From Burkholderia ubonensis subsp. mesacidophila (GTDB taxonomy: Bacteria; Pseudomonadota; Gammaproteobacteria; Burkholderiales; Burkholderiaceae), in assembly GCF_002097715.1 (NCBI RefSeq), contig NZ_CP020737.1:3348001-3412000 (forward strand): DNA of 64,000 nucleotides. The letters run 5' to 3'. Within the stretch, counting starts at the first letter, position 1, and each line of letters begins with the position of its first letter. Positions 21,942-30,723 of the stretch are shown here, in pieces. The notes under the pieces were generated by a model, which worked only from the letters and a program-made list of their open reading frames with translations, made no database searches and was not told the origin of the DNA. The position numbers were made by a program, and so were the translations under genes.

Positions 21942-22415
21942 GCGGCTCTCCTTCGGCATTCTGGCGATTCAACGAGAGAGCCGACTATAGGAGGTTTGCG
22001 CGCGGCGGGAGCGAACTTATCCTGCGAAGCTATCGACGACGTTTCAGCTTTGCTTTCCACGCTGGATTGGATCGCGCGTCCGGTCGGGTGGCGATTGTCG
22101 TGCGCAAGCCGCCTCTGGCGGAACCGCACGTGTCAACGATGAATCGGTCCATCCGGCTCTCCGGACACGCGCCCGCTGCGGGTCCGGGAGCCCTCTTTGC
22201 CAGGACGCAGCCTGGCCCGGCAACGCCACGATTCAATTCCGCAACGTTCACCCGGCCACATCGCTACCGGACGCTCAACCGACAGGCCGAGAGCCGCATA
22301 TTCGCTGGCCTGGCCCGATATATGCAGCGCCCCGGAAGCCCGCGCCGTCTCGCGTTCGATCGGCGCCCGGGCAAACCAATCAGCCTGCAGAAGAGCGAAA
22401 CCGGAGGCGCGTCTC
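21942..22415. other. Divergent intergenic region between tauA and the secreted-protein gene
   Basis: A 474-bp gap. Near tauA the minus strand carries a -10-like TATAGT (21984-21989) 43 bp before the start codon. A strong bulged stem-loop occupies 22155-22192 (GGCTCTCCGGAC against GTCCGGGAGCC), followed by CTCTTT on the plus strand. Overlapping open frames on both strands here lack ribosome-binding sites and recognisable domains, so I call no gene. Confidence 0.5.
21984..21989 (-). promoter_or_regulatory. -10 element of tauABC
   Basis: TATAGT on the minus strand, placing the transcript start about 36 nt before the tauA ATG. The -35 region is poor, which would fit an activator-dependent promoter. 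Confidence 0.35.
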
Positions 22416-23036
22416 GTGATAAGTCCTGGTTCGGCCTGTCTGCGCGCCAAGATCGAACATGCGTTGGGTCGGCTGGTTGCAGCGGCATTTGCCATCGTGC
22501 TTCTGGCTTCACCACTCCGCGCAGATGCACAGGCTGGCCGGCCTCCCTTCAGCCGGGTCTCCGCAACCGCGTATGGTACGGTGCTCGACTCGTGCGGCGT
22601 GACTCAGACCGCCGTCACGATCTCGACCTTCGGGACGACAGACCTCGAAAATGCCCCCAATGCTGCAGCGTCGGTCGTCGTCTATCGCTTTGATCGCTGC
22701 AAACGCTCGCCCGTCTTCGCTTACGGCGCTTCACGGCGATGTGACCTTTCGGTCGGGGCAGCCGACGGTAGCCGATGGCCGAAATCGGTGACGGTCTCGG
22801 GACAGATACCGCTGAGCGTATTCACTTCGAGTGGCCACAGCAGGGACACCGCGAGGTTCGAGTTGACCCTGCAATGGGTCAACGCGCCGTCGGGGTCCAG
22901 CGACGAGAATCATAGCGGCGCTGCGGGCGACGACCTGTATGACCACAGTGTCGACACGATCGGCGAAATGACGCTGCCTGCTTTGGGGCTGCGGTCATTT
23001 CCGTTGCCGAATGGCCAAATGAAGTTTGAAAGATGA
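22416..23036 (+). CDS. Secreted protein of unknown function (possible SCPU/fimbrial-like beta fold)
   Basis: A 206-residue exported protein. I place the start at GTG 22416-22418 because GGAGG lies 8 nt upstream and the next residues form a signal peptide (hydrophobic AAAFAIVLLAS, cleavage after RADA). The upstream extension of the frame has no signal character. The mature part is beta-rich with YGTVLDSCGVTQTAVTISTFGTTD, reminiscent of spore-coat-U/chaperone-usher subunit N-termini. It carries three further cysteines, and the match is too weak for assignment. G+C and codon use differ visibly from the neighbours (many ATA/AGT/TTT-type codons), suggesting acquisition by transfer. It stands alone, ending at a bidirectional terminator. 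Confidence 0.65.
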   Translation: MISPGSACLRAKIEHALGRLVAAAFAIVLLASPLRADAQAGRPPFSRVSATAYGTVLDSCGVTQTAVTISTFGTTDLENAPNAAASVVVYRFDRCKRSPVFAYGASRRCDLSVGAADGSRWPKSVTVSGQIPLSVFTSSGHSRDTARFELTLQWVNAPSGSSDENHSGAAGDDLYDHSVDTIGEMTLPALGLRSFPLPNGQMKFER

Positions 23037-23060
23037 AAAGCCCGCAGCGTGCGGGCTTTT
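23036..23060. terminator. Bidirectional Rho-independent terminator
   Basis: AAAAGCCCGCA-GCG-TGCGGGCTTTT is an 11-bp perfect stem with A and T tracts on both sides. It lies between the convergent secreted-protein gene and lipA and serves both. Confidence 0.9.
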
Positions 23061-23100
23061 CCAGGCTCGTCCGACGACGAAGCGGCAACGAGGCGGACGC

Positions 23101-24093
23101 TCAGACCACCCCGGCCCCATGCGCCTGCAGGTCGGCGTGATAGCTCGAGCGCACCATCGCGCCGACGGCCGCGTGCGTGAAGCCCATCTTGTACGCCTCT
23201 TCCTCGTACATCTTGAACGTATCCGGATGCACGTACGCGCGCACCGGCAGGTGGTGCTCGGACGGCTGCAGGTACTGGCCGACCGTCAGCATGTCGACGT
23301 CGTGCGCGCGCAGGTCGCGCATCACCTGCAGGATTTCCTCTTCGGTCTCGCCGAGGCCGACCATCAGGCCCGACTTCGTCGCGACGTCCGGATGCAGCGC
23401 CTTGAAGTCCTTCAGGAGCTTCAGCGAGTGCGCGTAGTCCGAACCCGGGCGCGCTTCCTTGTACAGGCGCGGCACCGTTTCGAGGTTGTGGTTCATCACG
23501 TCCGGCGGCGCGGCGTTGAGGATCGAAATCGCGCGGTCGAGGCGGCCGCGGAAGTCCGGCGTCAGGATCTCGATGCGCGTTTCCGGCGACTGCTCGCGCA
23601 CTTCACGGATGCACTCGACGAAGTGGGCGGCGCCGCCGTCGCGCAGGTCGTCGCGGTCGACGCTCGTGATCACCACGTACTTGAGCTTCAGCGCGGCGAT
23701 CGTGCGCGCGAGGTTCTTCGGCTCGTCGGTGTCGAGCGGATCGGGACGGCCGTGGCCGACGTCGCAGAACGGGCAGCGGCGCGTGCACTTGTCGCCCATG
23801 ATCATGAACGTCGCGGTGCCCTTGCCGAAGCACTCGCCGATGTTCGGGCAGCTCGCTTCCTCGCACACCGTATGCAGGTTGTGCTCGCGCAGGATCGTCT
23901 TGATCTCGTTGAAGCGCGAGCTGCCGGTGGCCGCCTTCACGCGAATCCACTCGGGCTTCTTCAGCCGCTCGATCGGAATGACCTTGATCGGGATGCGCGC
24001 CGTCTTCGCCTGCGCCTTCTGCTTGGCGGTCGGATCGTAGGCAGGGGTCGCGGCCGAATCGGCCGGTGCGGGGGAAGCGGTCAAGTCAGTCAT
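23101..24093 (-). CDS. lipA: Lipoyl synthase
   Basis: A 330-residue radical-SAM enzyme inserting two sulfurs into protein-bound octanoate to make lipoyl groups. The auxiliary cluster cysteines are C77, C82 and C88 ([12 protein letters not shown]). The radical-SAM cysteines are C103, C107 and C110 (CTRRCPFC). The C-terminal RSSYHAD supplies the serine ligand to the auxiliary cluster. The N-terminal 30 residues are a low-complexity Ala/Pro extension common in this genus. The ATG at 24091-24093 overlaps the lipB stop by 8 bases (ATGACTGA), so translation is coupled. A bidirectional terminator follows. Confidence 0.97.
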   Translation of the reverse strand: MTDLTASPAPADSAATPAYDPTAKQKAQAKTARIPIKVIPIERLKKPEWIRVKAATGSSRFNEIKTILREHNLHTVCEEASCPNIGECFGKGTATFMIMGDKCTRRCPFCDVGHGRPDPLDTDEPKNLARTIAALKLKYVVITSVDRDDLRDGGAAHFVECIREVREQSPETRIEILTPDFRGRLDRAISILNAAPPDVMNHNLETVPRLYKEARPGSDYAHSLKLLKDFKALHPDVATKSGLMVGLGETEEEILQVMRDLRAHDVDMLTVGQYLQPSEHHLPVRAYVHPDTFKMYEEEAYKMGFTHAAVGAMVRSSYHADLQAHGAGVV

Positions 24094-24832
24094 TCGAATG
24101 TTCCAGTGCCTGCGGCTTGTCGGCGGCCGCGGATGCGCCGTCGAGGTTGACAATCAGACGGCGCACCAGCGTATGGGCGACGTCGTTCCAGTCGGCGGCA
24201 ACCTCGAGGCTCGCCATGTCGACGGTTTCCAGTCCGGCATAGCCGCACGGATTGATCGCGAGAAACGGGCGCAGATCCATCTTCACGTTCAGGCTCAGCC
24301 CGTGATAACTGCAGCCGTTGCGGATCTTCAGGCCGAGGGCCGCGATCTTCGCGCCCTCGTGAAGGCCCGACGCCACGTAGATGCCCGGCGCGCCCGCCTT
24401 GCGGACCGAGGCGAGATTATACGCCGCGAGGGTTTCGATCACGGCCTCCTCGATCCGGGACACCAGCGGGCGGACCATCAGCTTGCGCCGGCGCAAGTCC
24501 AGCAGCAGGTACATGACGATCTGGCCGGGGCCGTGATAGGTGATTTGCCCGCCGCGGTCGACCTTGACGAGCGGGATGCCGCTGTCGGCGACCAGCAGGT
24601 GGGCCGGATCGCCCGCCTGCCCGAGCGTATAGACGGGCGGATGCTCGACCACCCAGATTTCGTCGCCGGTGTCCGCGGTGCGCGCATCGGTGAACGCGCG
24701 CATCGCGCCGAAGCTCACGTCGTACAGCTCGACGCCGCGCCAGCGTACCGTCACCGGCGGGACCGGAAGGGCTGCGGGCGAATCGGGTGCGGCGACAGGC
24801 GTGGACACAGTGGAAACCGGCGAGACGGACAT
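24086..24832 (-). CDS. lipB: Octanoyl-[acyl-carrier-protein]:protein N-octanoyltransferase
   Basis: A 248-residue LipB, transferring octanoyl from ACP to lipoyl domains, the step before LipA. Residues 60-100 contain [12 protein letters not shown] and [16 protein letters not shown]. The catalytic pair is K162 ([11 protein letters not shown]) and C196 (NPCGYAG). The N-terminal 25 residues are a low-complexity Ser/Pro/Val extension and lack a good Shine-Dalgarno, so the true start could be slightly different. It is co-transcribed and coupled with lipA. Confidence 0.95.
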   Translation of the reverse strand: MSVSPVSTVSTPVAAPDSPAALPVPPVTVRWRGVELYDVSFGAMRAFTDARTADTGDEIWVVEHPPVYTLGQAGDPAHLLVADSGIPLVKVDRGGQITYHGPGQIVMYLLLDLRRRKLMVRPLVSRIEEAVIETLAAYNLASVRKAGAPGIYVASGLHEGAKIAALGLKIRNGCSYHGLSLNVKMDLRPFLAINPCGYAGLETVDMASLEVAADWNDVAHTLVRRLIVNLDGASAAADKPQALEHSND

Positions 24833-24915
24833 GGGCGGTAGTTTACCGAAAACCCGGACGTCTCGCCGGCTATGGAAAGGGACGGATCGATGGCATCCGC
24901 CGGATCAGAACGACA

Positions 24916-25242
24916 TCAGACGGTGCGCCACCCGTTCTGGAACAGCGCCGCGACGCGCTCGCGCAACCGGGCGAGCCCCGTCAGCGCGACTTCCTTCGGC
25001 GGCCGCGACACCGAGAACGCGACGCACGCACTCCCCGCACCCTCGGCGCTCAGCCACAGGCGCTCGCCGCGGCGCAGCCGCAGCGTTTCGCCGTCCACGA
25101 GGAAGTAATCGCCGACGTCGTTGCTGCGCGTCGCCCACACCGGCCCGCACTGGACCGTCAGCCGCGTGCTGCGCTGCACCCGCATCGGGACGGTTTCTCC
25201 GGGGGGAATCTCGAACGTGATGCTTGAAGAAATTTCTTGCAT
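24916..25242 (-). CDS. DUF2917 family protein
   Basis: A 108-residue protein of the DUF2917 family, found mainly in Burkholderiales and of unknown function. The core is a small cupin-like beta segment: FEIPPGETVPMRVQ, then VWATRSNDVGDYFLVDGETLRLRRGERLWLSAEG. GGAG lies 6 nt before the ATG at 25240-25242; the open frame upstream overlaps the LysR promoter region. It is divergent from a GcvA-like LysR gene with 101 bp between the starts. That arrangement recurs for this family and suggests the regulator controls it. Confidence 0.8.
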   Translation of the reverse strand: MQEISSSITFEIPPGETVPMRVQRSTRLTVQCGPVWATRSNDVGDYFLVDGETLRLRRGERLWLSAEGAGSACVAFSVSRPPKEVALTGLARLRERVAALFQNGWRTV

Positions 25243-25343
25243 GATGCGCTCCGCCAAAAATGCTTCGATGGCTACAATCGTATTCATCTCCAGGCGTCCG
25301 ACCAAACGACCAATTTTCACGTCGATGTGAGGAAAATTAGCAA

Positions 25344-26288
25344 ATGGACCTGCGCCAGCTCCCCGCGCTGAACGCGATTCGCGCATTCGAGGCTGCCGCC
25401 CGCCACGAAAACTTCTCGCGCGCCGCCGACGAGCTGTTCGTCACGCACGGGGCGGTCAGCCACCAGGTGCGCGCGCTCGAGGAGGAGCTCGGCGTGCAGC
25501 TCTTCACGCGCAACGGCAAGCGCCTGTGCCTGACCCACGCGGGCATCCGCTACGCGCAGCAGGTCCGCACCGCGCTGATGATGCTCGTCGAGGCGACGCG
25601 CGAAGTGCGCGCGAGCGACCGCGACCGGCGGCTGGTGATCTCGATGCTGTCGTCGTTCGCGGCGCGCTTCGTGACGCCGCGCATCGGCTCGTTCATCGAG
25701 CAGCATCCGGAAATCGACGTCGAGCTGCAGTCGACCAACGCCCTCACCGATTTCGCGCGGGACGACGTCGACATCGCGATCCGCTTCGGGTTCGGCACCT
25801 ATCCGGGGCTGTACGTGGAGCCGCTGCTCGACGAAGTGTTCTTCCCGGCCTGCGCGCCGACACTGAACGGCGGCGTGCTGCCGAAAACGCCCGCGGATCT
25901 GGTCCGCTACAACCTGCTGCGCTCCGACGACGAGCTGTGGCGGCCGTGGTTCGACGCGGCGGGCCTCGATACGCTGACGGAGCCGAAGCGCGGGATCCTG
26001 TACCAGGATTCGTCGAACCTGCTGCAGGCGGCGATCGGCGGCCAGGGCATCGCGCTCGTGCGGCGCTCGCTCGCGGTGCACGAGCTGCGGCAGGGGCGCC
26101 TCGTGCGCCTGTTCGACATCGATGGGCCGAGCCCGTGGAACTATTTCTTCGTGTGCCCGCCGCCGCTGCTGGGTACACCGCGCGTACAGGCGTTCAGGAC
26201 GTGGATGCTGCAGGAAGTCGCCGGATTCAAGCTGCTGTGCGACGAACTGGACGCGCGCCGCGCGGCGGAGAAATCCGCCGCCGCGTGA
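25344..26288 (+). CDS. LysR-type regulator, GcvA-like
   Basis: A 314-residue LysR regulator with the GcvA-branch N-terminus LPALNAIRAFEAAARHENFSRAADEL and recognition helix THGAVSHQVRALEEELG. The effector domain has the branch motif DDVDIAIRFGFGTYPGL. The start is at 25344 with GAGG 11 nt upstream, which is somewhat far. It probably regulates the divergent DUF2917 gene and itself. Together the two genes separate lipB from the DUF493-aminotransferase-carboxypeptidase genes that normally adjoin it in relatives. Confidence 0.9.
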   Translation: MDLRQLPALNAIRAFEAAARHENFSRAADELFVTHGAVSHQVRALEEELGVQLFTRNGKRLCLTHAGIRYAQQVRTALMMLVEATREVRASDRDRRLVISMLSSFAARFVTPRIGSFIEQHPEIDVELQSTNALTDFARDDVDIAIRFGFGTYPGLYVEPLLDEVFFPACAPTLNGGVLPKTPADLVRYNLLRSDDELWRPWFDAAGLDTLTEPKRGILYQDSSNLLQAAIGGQGIALVRRSLAVHELRQGRLVRLFDIDGPSPWNYFFVCPPPLLGTPRVQAFRTWMLQEVAGFKLLCDELDARRAAEKSAAA

Positions 26289-26319
26289 GCGCGCAAGGAA
26301 GGGAGGGAGGGGATCAGGA

Positions 26320-26628
26320 TCAGAGCACGACCTTGACCATCGGATGGCCGGTCAGCGCACGGTAGATGTTGTCGAGCTGCTCCTGGCTCGTCGCGCGCAC
26401 GGTGATCGTGAGGCCGGTGTAGTTGCCGCCGCTCGACGCGCGCTCCTCGATCTTCTCGAGGTCGATTTCGTTGTCATGGACACTCACGACCTTGAAGATC
26501 GTGTCCTTGAACTCCGGGTGCGCCTTGCCCATGATCTTGATCGGGAAATCGCACGGGAACTCCAGCAGCGATTCCTTCCGGGTATCGATCGCGCCGGTCA
26601 GCTCGACGGTTTTGGACGGTTCGCTCAT
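26320..26628 (-). CDS. DUF493 (YbeD-like) family protein
   Basis: A 102-residue YbeD/DUF493 protein, a small ferredoxin-like ACT-type fold of unclear function that is genetically tied to lipoate synthesis genes. The pattern LLEFPCDFPIKIMGK and SSGGNYTGLTITVRATSQEQLDNIY is family-typical. The ATG shares its A with the TGA of the aminotransferase gene (TGATG), and GGAG stands 6 nt upstream, so translation is coupled. A GTG one codon earlier is possible. Confidence 0.92.
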   Translation of the reverse strand: MSEPSKTVELTGAIDTRKESLLEFPCDFPIKIMGKAHPEFKDTIFKVVSVHDNEIDLEKIEERASSGGNYTGLTITVRATSQEQLDNIYRALTGHPMVKVVL

Positions 26629-27554
26629 CACTTTCTCCGGGTTAGGTCAAACTGTTCAAACTCGCGCGCCTTCGCGCGCTGGTACGCGTCGTACAACGCC
26701 GCGAATACCGGGCCGGGCTTGCCGCCCTGCACCGGCAGATCGTCGAGCGACGTGACGGGCAGCACCTCCTTCGTCGCCGACGTGATCATGATCTCGTCGG
26801 CCGCGCGCAGCTCCACTTCGCTGATCTCGCGCGCGACGAACGGAATCCCGCATTCGTCGGCCAGCTCCTCGAGCAGCGCGTAGCGGATCCCCTCGAGGAT
26901 CTTGTTGCTGCGCGGCGGCGCAAGCAGCTCGCCGTTCTTCACGATCCACACGTTCGACGACGAGCCTTCGGTCAGCTTGCCGTCGCGCAGCTGCAGCGTC
27001 TCGAACGCGTCGTGCTCGACCGCATGCTGCGCCATCAGCACGTTGCCGAGCAGCGAGGTCGACTTGATGTCGCAATGCAGCCAGCGCCGATCCTCGGCGG
27101 TCACGCAGCGCACGCCGGCCGCGCGCTCTTGCTCGGACGGCAGGCGCAGCGGGTGCGTCATCATGAACACGGTCGGCACGGCGTTCGCCGGGAACGCGTG
27201 GCTGCGCCTCGCGACGCCGCGCGTCACCTGAAGGTAGACGAGCGCGTCGCGTGCGCTGAGGCCGTCGGCGTTCGCCGCGACGACGCGCTCGATCAGCGCG
27301 CGCCACCCCGCGTCGTCGTGCGGGTTGGCGATGCCGATCTTCTTCAGGCTGCGCTCGAGCCGCGCGAGATGCTGCGCGATCCGGAACGGCACGTGCGCGC
27401 CGTCGTGCGCGTAGACGGGGACGACCTCATACACCCCGTCGCCGAAGATGAACCCGCGGTCGAGCACCGGCACGCGGGCTTGCGACAGCGGCACCAGCTC
27501 CTCCTGCGAGGAGACGCTCAGGTAGACGATCGGTTCGAATTCGGCTTGGCTCAT
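26628..27554 (-). CDS. Class IV PLP aminotransferase (D-amino acid aminotransferase-like)
   Basis: A 308-residue fold-type IV PLP enzyme (BCAT/DAAT/ADCL family). The Schiff-base lysine is K164 in CDIKSTSLLGNVLM. The phosphate-binding segments are EGSSSNVWIVKNG and ITSATKEVLPVT. An N-terminal RGFIFGDGVYEV matches D-alanine aminotransferases, so it probably interconverts D-alanine and D-glutamate. That fits its position just downstream of a D-Ala-D-Ala carboxypeptidase gene, 49 bp away, and upstream of DUF493 with a one-base overlap. The exact substrate is not certain, since branched-chain and D-specific members look alike. Confidence 0.9.
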   Translation of the reverse strand: MSQAEFEPIVYLSVSSQEELVPLSQARVPVLDRGFIFGDGVYEVVPVYAHDGAHVPFRIAQHLARLERSLKKIGIANPHDDAGWRALIERVVAANADGLSARDALVYLQVTRGVARRSHAFPANAVPTVFMMTHPLRLPSEQERAAGVRCVTAEDRRWLHCDIKSTSLLGNVLMAQHAVEHDAFETLQLRDGKLTEGSSSNVWIVKNGELLAPPRSNKILEGIRYALLEELADECGIPFVAREISEVELRAADEIMITSATKEVLPVTSLDDLPVQGGKPGPVFAALYDAYQRAKAREFEQFDLTRRK

Positions 27555-27603
27555 GGCTATGTCAGATGGGGATGAAGTCGTCGAAACAAAGGCCTCGACT
27601 CGC

Positions 27604-28920
27604 TTACTTCTTCTTGCTGAACATCAGCAGGATCGAGTCCCAGATACGGCCGAAGATACCCGCTTCCGGCACCGCCTGCAGCGCGACGATCGGGAACTGC
27701 GACAGCGTCTTGCCGTCGGCGACGATCTTCACGGTGCCGACCGCCTGGCCTTCCGCGAGCGGCGCGATCAGCGGCGCGTTCACCTCGACCTCGGTCTTCA
27801 CCTTGTCGCCGAGGCCGCGCGGCACCGTCACCCACTGGTCGCCCTTCACGCCGACCTGCACGTTGTTGCTCTTGCCCTTGTAGAGGCGCGGCGTCGAGAT
27901 CGCCTGGCCGCCCTTGAACAGGCGCACCGCATCGAACGCGCTGTAGCCGTAGTTCAGCATCTTCATGCTGTCCTGCGTGCGGTCGCTTTCCTTGGTCTCG
28001 CCCATCATCACCGACACGAGGCGGCGCGGCGCATCCGCCGTGCCCGGCATCGGCCGCTTCGACGACGCGATCAGGCAGAAGCCCGCCGCCTGCGTGTGGC
28101 CGGTCTTCAGGCCGTCGACCGTCGGGTCGAGCCACAGCAGGCGGTTGCGGTTGCCCTGGCGGATATTGTTGTACTTGAATTCCTTCTCCGAGAAGATGCT
28201 GTAGTACTGCGGAAAATCACGGATCAGGTGCGCGGACAGCGTCGCGAGATCGCCGGCCGTCGTGTAGTGGTTCGGGTCGGGCATGCCGTTCACGTCGGCG
28301 AAGCGCGTGCCCTTCATGCCGAGGCGCTGGACCTCGTCGTTCATCATGTTGACGAACTGCGCCTCGCTGCCGCCGACCAGCTCGGCGAGCGCGATCGCCG
28401 CGTCGTTGCCCGACTGGATGATCATCCCGTAGACGAGGTCGTGCACCGACACCGGCTTGTCCGCCTCGATGAACATCCGCGACTCGTCGGTGCCGACGCG
28501 GCGCACGGCCGCGCTCGGCGTGACGATCTGCTCCATCGAGATCTTCTTCTTGTCGAGCGCCTCGAACACGAGGTACGCGGTCATCAGCTTCGTCAGCGAT
28601 GCCGGCTCGACGCGCTCGTCCGCGTTGCCCGACGCGAGCACGGTGTTGCTCGTCGCGTCGACGAGCACCCACGAGCGCGCGTTCACGCCCGGCGGCGGCA
28701 CCGCGCCCGGCATGTAGGTCGCGGGCGCGCCGGTCGCCTCGGGCGCGGCGGCCGGCGCCGCATGCGCGGCCCGGGCCTTGGCGGCGGGCTTCGCCTCGGC
28801 GGCGACGATCGTCGACGCGAGCGCGACGGGCAGCATCACGCCGAGCGCGACGTTGCGCGCGGCGGTGCTGAAGGCGATGGAGGAAGCGAGGGACTTGAGG
28901 CCTTGGGTGGACAAACGCAT
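27604..28920 (-). CDS. D-alanyl-D-alanine carboxypeptidase (PBP5/6 family)
   Basis: A 438-residue class C penicillin-binding protein trimming the terminal D-Ala of peptidoglycan pentapeptides. A signal sequence (about 1-43) is followed by an Ala/Pro-rich spacer. The catalytic motifs are SLTK (108-111), SGN (170-172) and KTG (272-274). The beta-rich PBP5_C domain follows, and the C-terminus GRIWDSILLMFSKKK forms the amphipathic membrane anchor. The ATG at 28918-28920 is the first with a proper signal sequence. It heads a leftward set with the aminotransferase and DUF493 genes; E. coli has the comparable order dacA-ybeD-lipB. Confidence 0.95.
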   Translation of the reverse strand: MRLSTQGLKSLASSIAFSTAARNVALGVMLPVALASTIVAAEAKPAAKARAAHAAPAAAPEATGAPATYMPGAVPPPGVNARSWVLVDATSNTVLASGNADERVEPASLTKLMTAYLVFEALDKKKISMEQIVTPSAAVRRVGTDESRMFIEADKPVSVHDLVYGMIIQSGNDAAIALAELVGGSEAQFVNMMNDEVQRLGMKGTRFADVNGMPDPNHYTTAGDLATLSAHLIRDFPQYYSIFSEKEFKYNNIRQGNRNRLLWLDPTVDGLKTGHTQAAGFCLIASSKRPMPGTADAPRRLVSVMMGETKESDRTQDSMKMLNYGYSAFDAVRLFKGGQAISTPRLYKGKSNNVQVGVKGDQWVTVPRGLGDKVKTEVEVNAPLIAPLAEGQAVGTVKIVADGKTLSQFPIVALQAVPEAGIFGRIWDSILLMFSKKK

Positions 28921-29369
28921 GATCGATTCAGGCTGATGGCAGAAAGTACGGGCGCGAAACACGCACGGTTGAATGGCAAGGCGGCGGGCGTTTCGGCCTG
29001 CACCTGAAACGTCAGGCGATGCGAAACGCGCCGGTTGGACTCGTGCGGACGCGTTCGGTTCGCGACCGGCGCAGCGCGTGCGCGACGGGCCAGCGAATCG
29101 AGCGCCGCATGGGCCCGGCCGGGCCGCGGGCGACGCGAAATCCGGCCATTATACGTGGCCGCGACGCGCGTTTTCGTGAATGCGGCGCTACACCGGCACA
29201 GATCGGCGTCGCGGGGATAGCGCGACGGGAATGCGCAGGACCACTATCGAAGGGAGATGCAAGATGCGCGAGGCGGCCTGCAAGTCGCGCGGCGGCGGAA
29301 CCCGGGCGGGTCCCGCCTTCAAGCCGCTATCGGAGCATTATCGGGGCGTGATCACGGGGTGATCCGGCC
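28921..29369. other. Upstream region of the carboxypeptidase gene, bordering the IS element
   Basis: A 449-bp non-coding stretch. It holds a perfect -10 hexamer for leftward transcription (29148-29153). Near the IS border is a small dyad GATCAC/GTGATC (about 29350-29362), which would have followed the hydrolase stop codon before the insertion. Several short overlapping open frames here are arginine-rich and have no support as genes. Confidence 0.5.
29148..29153 (-). promoter_or_regulatory. -10 element (TATAAT) for the carboxypeptidase operon
   Basis: A perfect TATAAT on the minus strand. It would give a leader of about 220 nt before the ATG. The -35 region is weak. Confidence 0.4.
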
Positions 29370-29373
29370 CTAG
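29370..29373. repeat. Left target-site duplication CTAG
   Basis: CTAG directly precedes the left inverted repeat and recurs right after the right one (30724-30727). Four bases of YTAR type is what IS5-group elements usually duplicate. Confidence 0.7.
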
Positions 29374-29386
29374 CAGGCTGTTGAAA
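29374..29386 (+). repeat. Left terminal inverted repeat of the IS
   Basis: CAGGCTGTTGAAA, perfectly complementary to 30711-30723. Confidence 0.8.
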
Positions 29387-29462
29387 TTGGATACGGTGTA
29401 AGCGGGCGCTGCGGGCGGTGCGTTAGAGATATCGTGTTCATGATCTTGGGCAAACGAGAGCG

Positions 29463-30566
29463 ATGCGCGGAATGGACGAGATGCAAGAACCGCTGTTCAC
29501 GACGGTGAAGCTGGAAGACTTCGTGCCGGCTGATCACCCGTTGCGGCCGCTTCGGCTGCTGGTCAATCAAGCGCTGAAGCGGCTCAACGGGCTGTTCAGC
29601 ACGATCTATGCAGACAGCGGCCGGGCCTCGATTGCGCCTGAGAAGCTGCTGCGTGCGTTGCTGCTGCAAGTGTTTTATTCGATGCGCAGCGAGCGCATGC
29701 TGATGGAGCAGATGCGATACAACCTGCTGTTCCGCTGGTTCGTCGGCCTCGCCATCGAAGACGCCGTCTGGGATCACTCGGTGTTCTCGAAGAACCGCGA
29801 TCGTCTGCTCGAGCACGAAGTGGTCGAAGCGTTCTTTACTGAAGTCATGAGCCTGGCCGACAAGCAAGGGCTGCTGTCCAGAGAACACTTCTCGGTCGAT
29901 GGCACGCTGATCCAGGCATGGGCCAGCCACAAGAGCTTCCGGCCCAAGGACGGTTCGGACGATCCGCCGGCCGGCGGTGGCCGCAATGTCGACACCGACT
30001 GGAAGGGCAAGCGGCGCAGCAACGAGACTCACGAGTCGAGCACCGATACGGACGCGCGGCTGTTTAGGAAGAGCAAAGGCACGCCGTCCATCCTGTGTTA
30101 CCAGGGGCACATCCTGATGGAGAACCGATCGGGCTTGGTAGTGGGTGCTGTGGTGAGCCATGCCGATGGCTTTGGCGAACGCGCCAGCGCGTTGCGCCTG
30201 CTCGATTGCGTGCCGGGCCGTCACGCCAAGACGCTCGGCGCCGACAAGGGTTACGACATGCGCGACTTTGTGCGGGACTGTCGTGCGCGCAAGGTGACGC
30301 CGCATGTCGCGCGCAACGACGCGCATCAAGGCGGCAGCGCGATCGACGGGCGCACGTCGCGGCACGTCGGCTATGGCATCAGCCAAGTCATTCGCAAACG
30401 CATCGAGGAGCACTTCGGCTGGGGCAAGACCGTCGGCCGGATTCGACAGACCGTGTATCGCGGCATCAAGCGAGTCGACCAGCACTTCAAACTGACGATG
30501 CTGGCGAGCAACCTGACTCGAATGGCCCGAATACTGACGGCGGTGCCACAAGGGGCAATGCGATGA
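29463..30566 (+). CDS. IS5-family transposase
   Basis: A 367-residue DDE transposase. An N-terminal DUF772-like helical domain (LRPLRLLVNQAL...APEKLLRALLLQVFYS) precedes the DDE_Tnp_1 core. Catalytic residues are D146 (HFSVDGT), D261 (GADKGYD) and E315 with K322 (RIEEHFGWGK), matching the IS5 signature. A hydrophilic insertion (about 160-205) separates the first two. The frame is intact. It lies 89 bp inside the left end of the element. Codon use is less G+C-extreme than in its neighbours, as expected for a mobile gene. Confidence 0.93.
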   Translation: MRGMDEMQEPLFTTVKLEDFVPADHPLRPLRLLVNQALKRLNGLFSTIYADSGRASIAPEKLLRALLLQVFYSMRSERMLMEQMRYNLLFRWFVGLAIEDAVWDHSVFSKNRDRLLEHEVVEAFFTEVMSLADKQGLLSREHFSVDGTLIQAWASHKSFRPKDGSDDPPAGGGRNVDTDWKGKRRSNETHESSTDTDARLFRKSKGTPSILCYQGHILMENRSGLVVGAVVSHADGFGERASALRLLDCVPGRHAKTLGADKGYDMRDFVRDCRARKVTPHVARNDAHQGGSAIDGRTSRHVGYGISQVIRKRIEEHFGWGKTVGRIRQTVYRGIKRVDQHFKLTMLASNLTRMARILTAVPQGAMR

Positions 30567-30710
30567 GCCGGCCAAGCGTGGCCGTCGCGCGGCAGCTCGC
30601 CGGCTGGCCCGCTCGCCAGCGGGGCAGCCGGGACGATTTATCCGCAACTCAGCAGCCAATCGCATACGAAACCCTTTTAAATAGTGCCCCGGCCGTCAAA
30701 ACGAGGCGCT

Positions 30711-30723
30711 TTTCAACAGCCTG
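30711..30723 (-). repeat. Right terminal inverted repeat of the IS
   Basis: TTTCAACAGCCTG, the complement of the left end. Two further bases outside pair because of the shared CTAG target. Confidence 0.8.

Larger units (their letters stand above)
29374..30723 (+). mobile_element. IS5-family insertion sequence, complete
   Basis: A 1350-bp element bounded by 13-bp inverted repeats: CAGGCTGTTGAAA at 29374 and its complement ending at 30723. It is flanked by the duplicated target CTAG. It contains one full-length DDE transposase gene with no frameshift, so it looks active or recently inserted. It landed precisely at the TAG stop codon of the leftward alpha/beta hydrolase gene, and the duplicated target restores that stop. 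I assign the IS5 family from the transposase and target duplication but cannot name the ISfinder entry. Confidence 0.88.

Noticed and set aside
22067..22693. A 208-codon frame overlapping the start of the secreted-protein gene
   Set aside because: It overlaps the better-supported frame, which has a strong ribosome-binding site and a signal peptide; this one has neither.
23179..24040. Plus-strand Ser/Arg-rich frames opposite lipA
   Set aside because: Shadow of the lipA coding strand; lipA motifs are unambiguous.
28973..29362. Several short arginine-rich ORFs before the IS element
   Set aside because: Overlapping frames without ribosome-binding sites or conserved pattern, in the carboxypeptidase upstream region.
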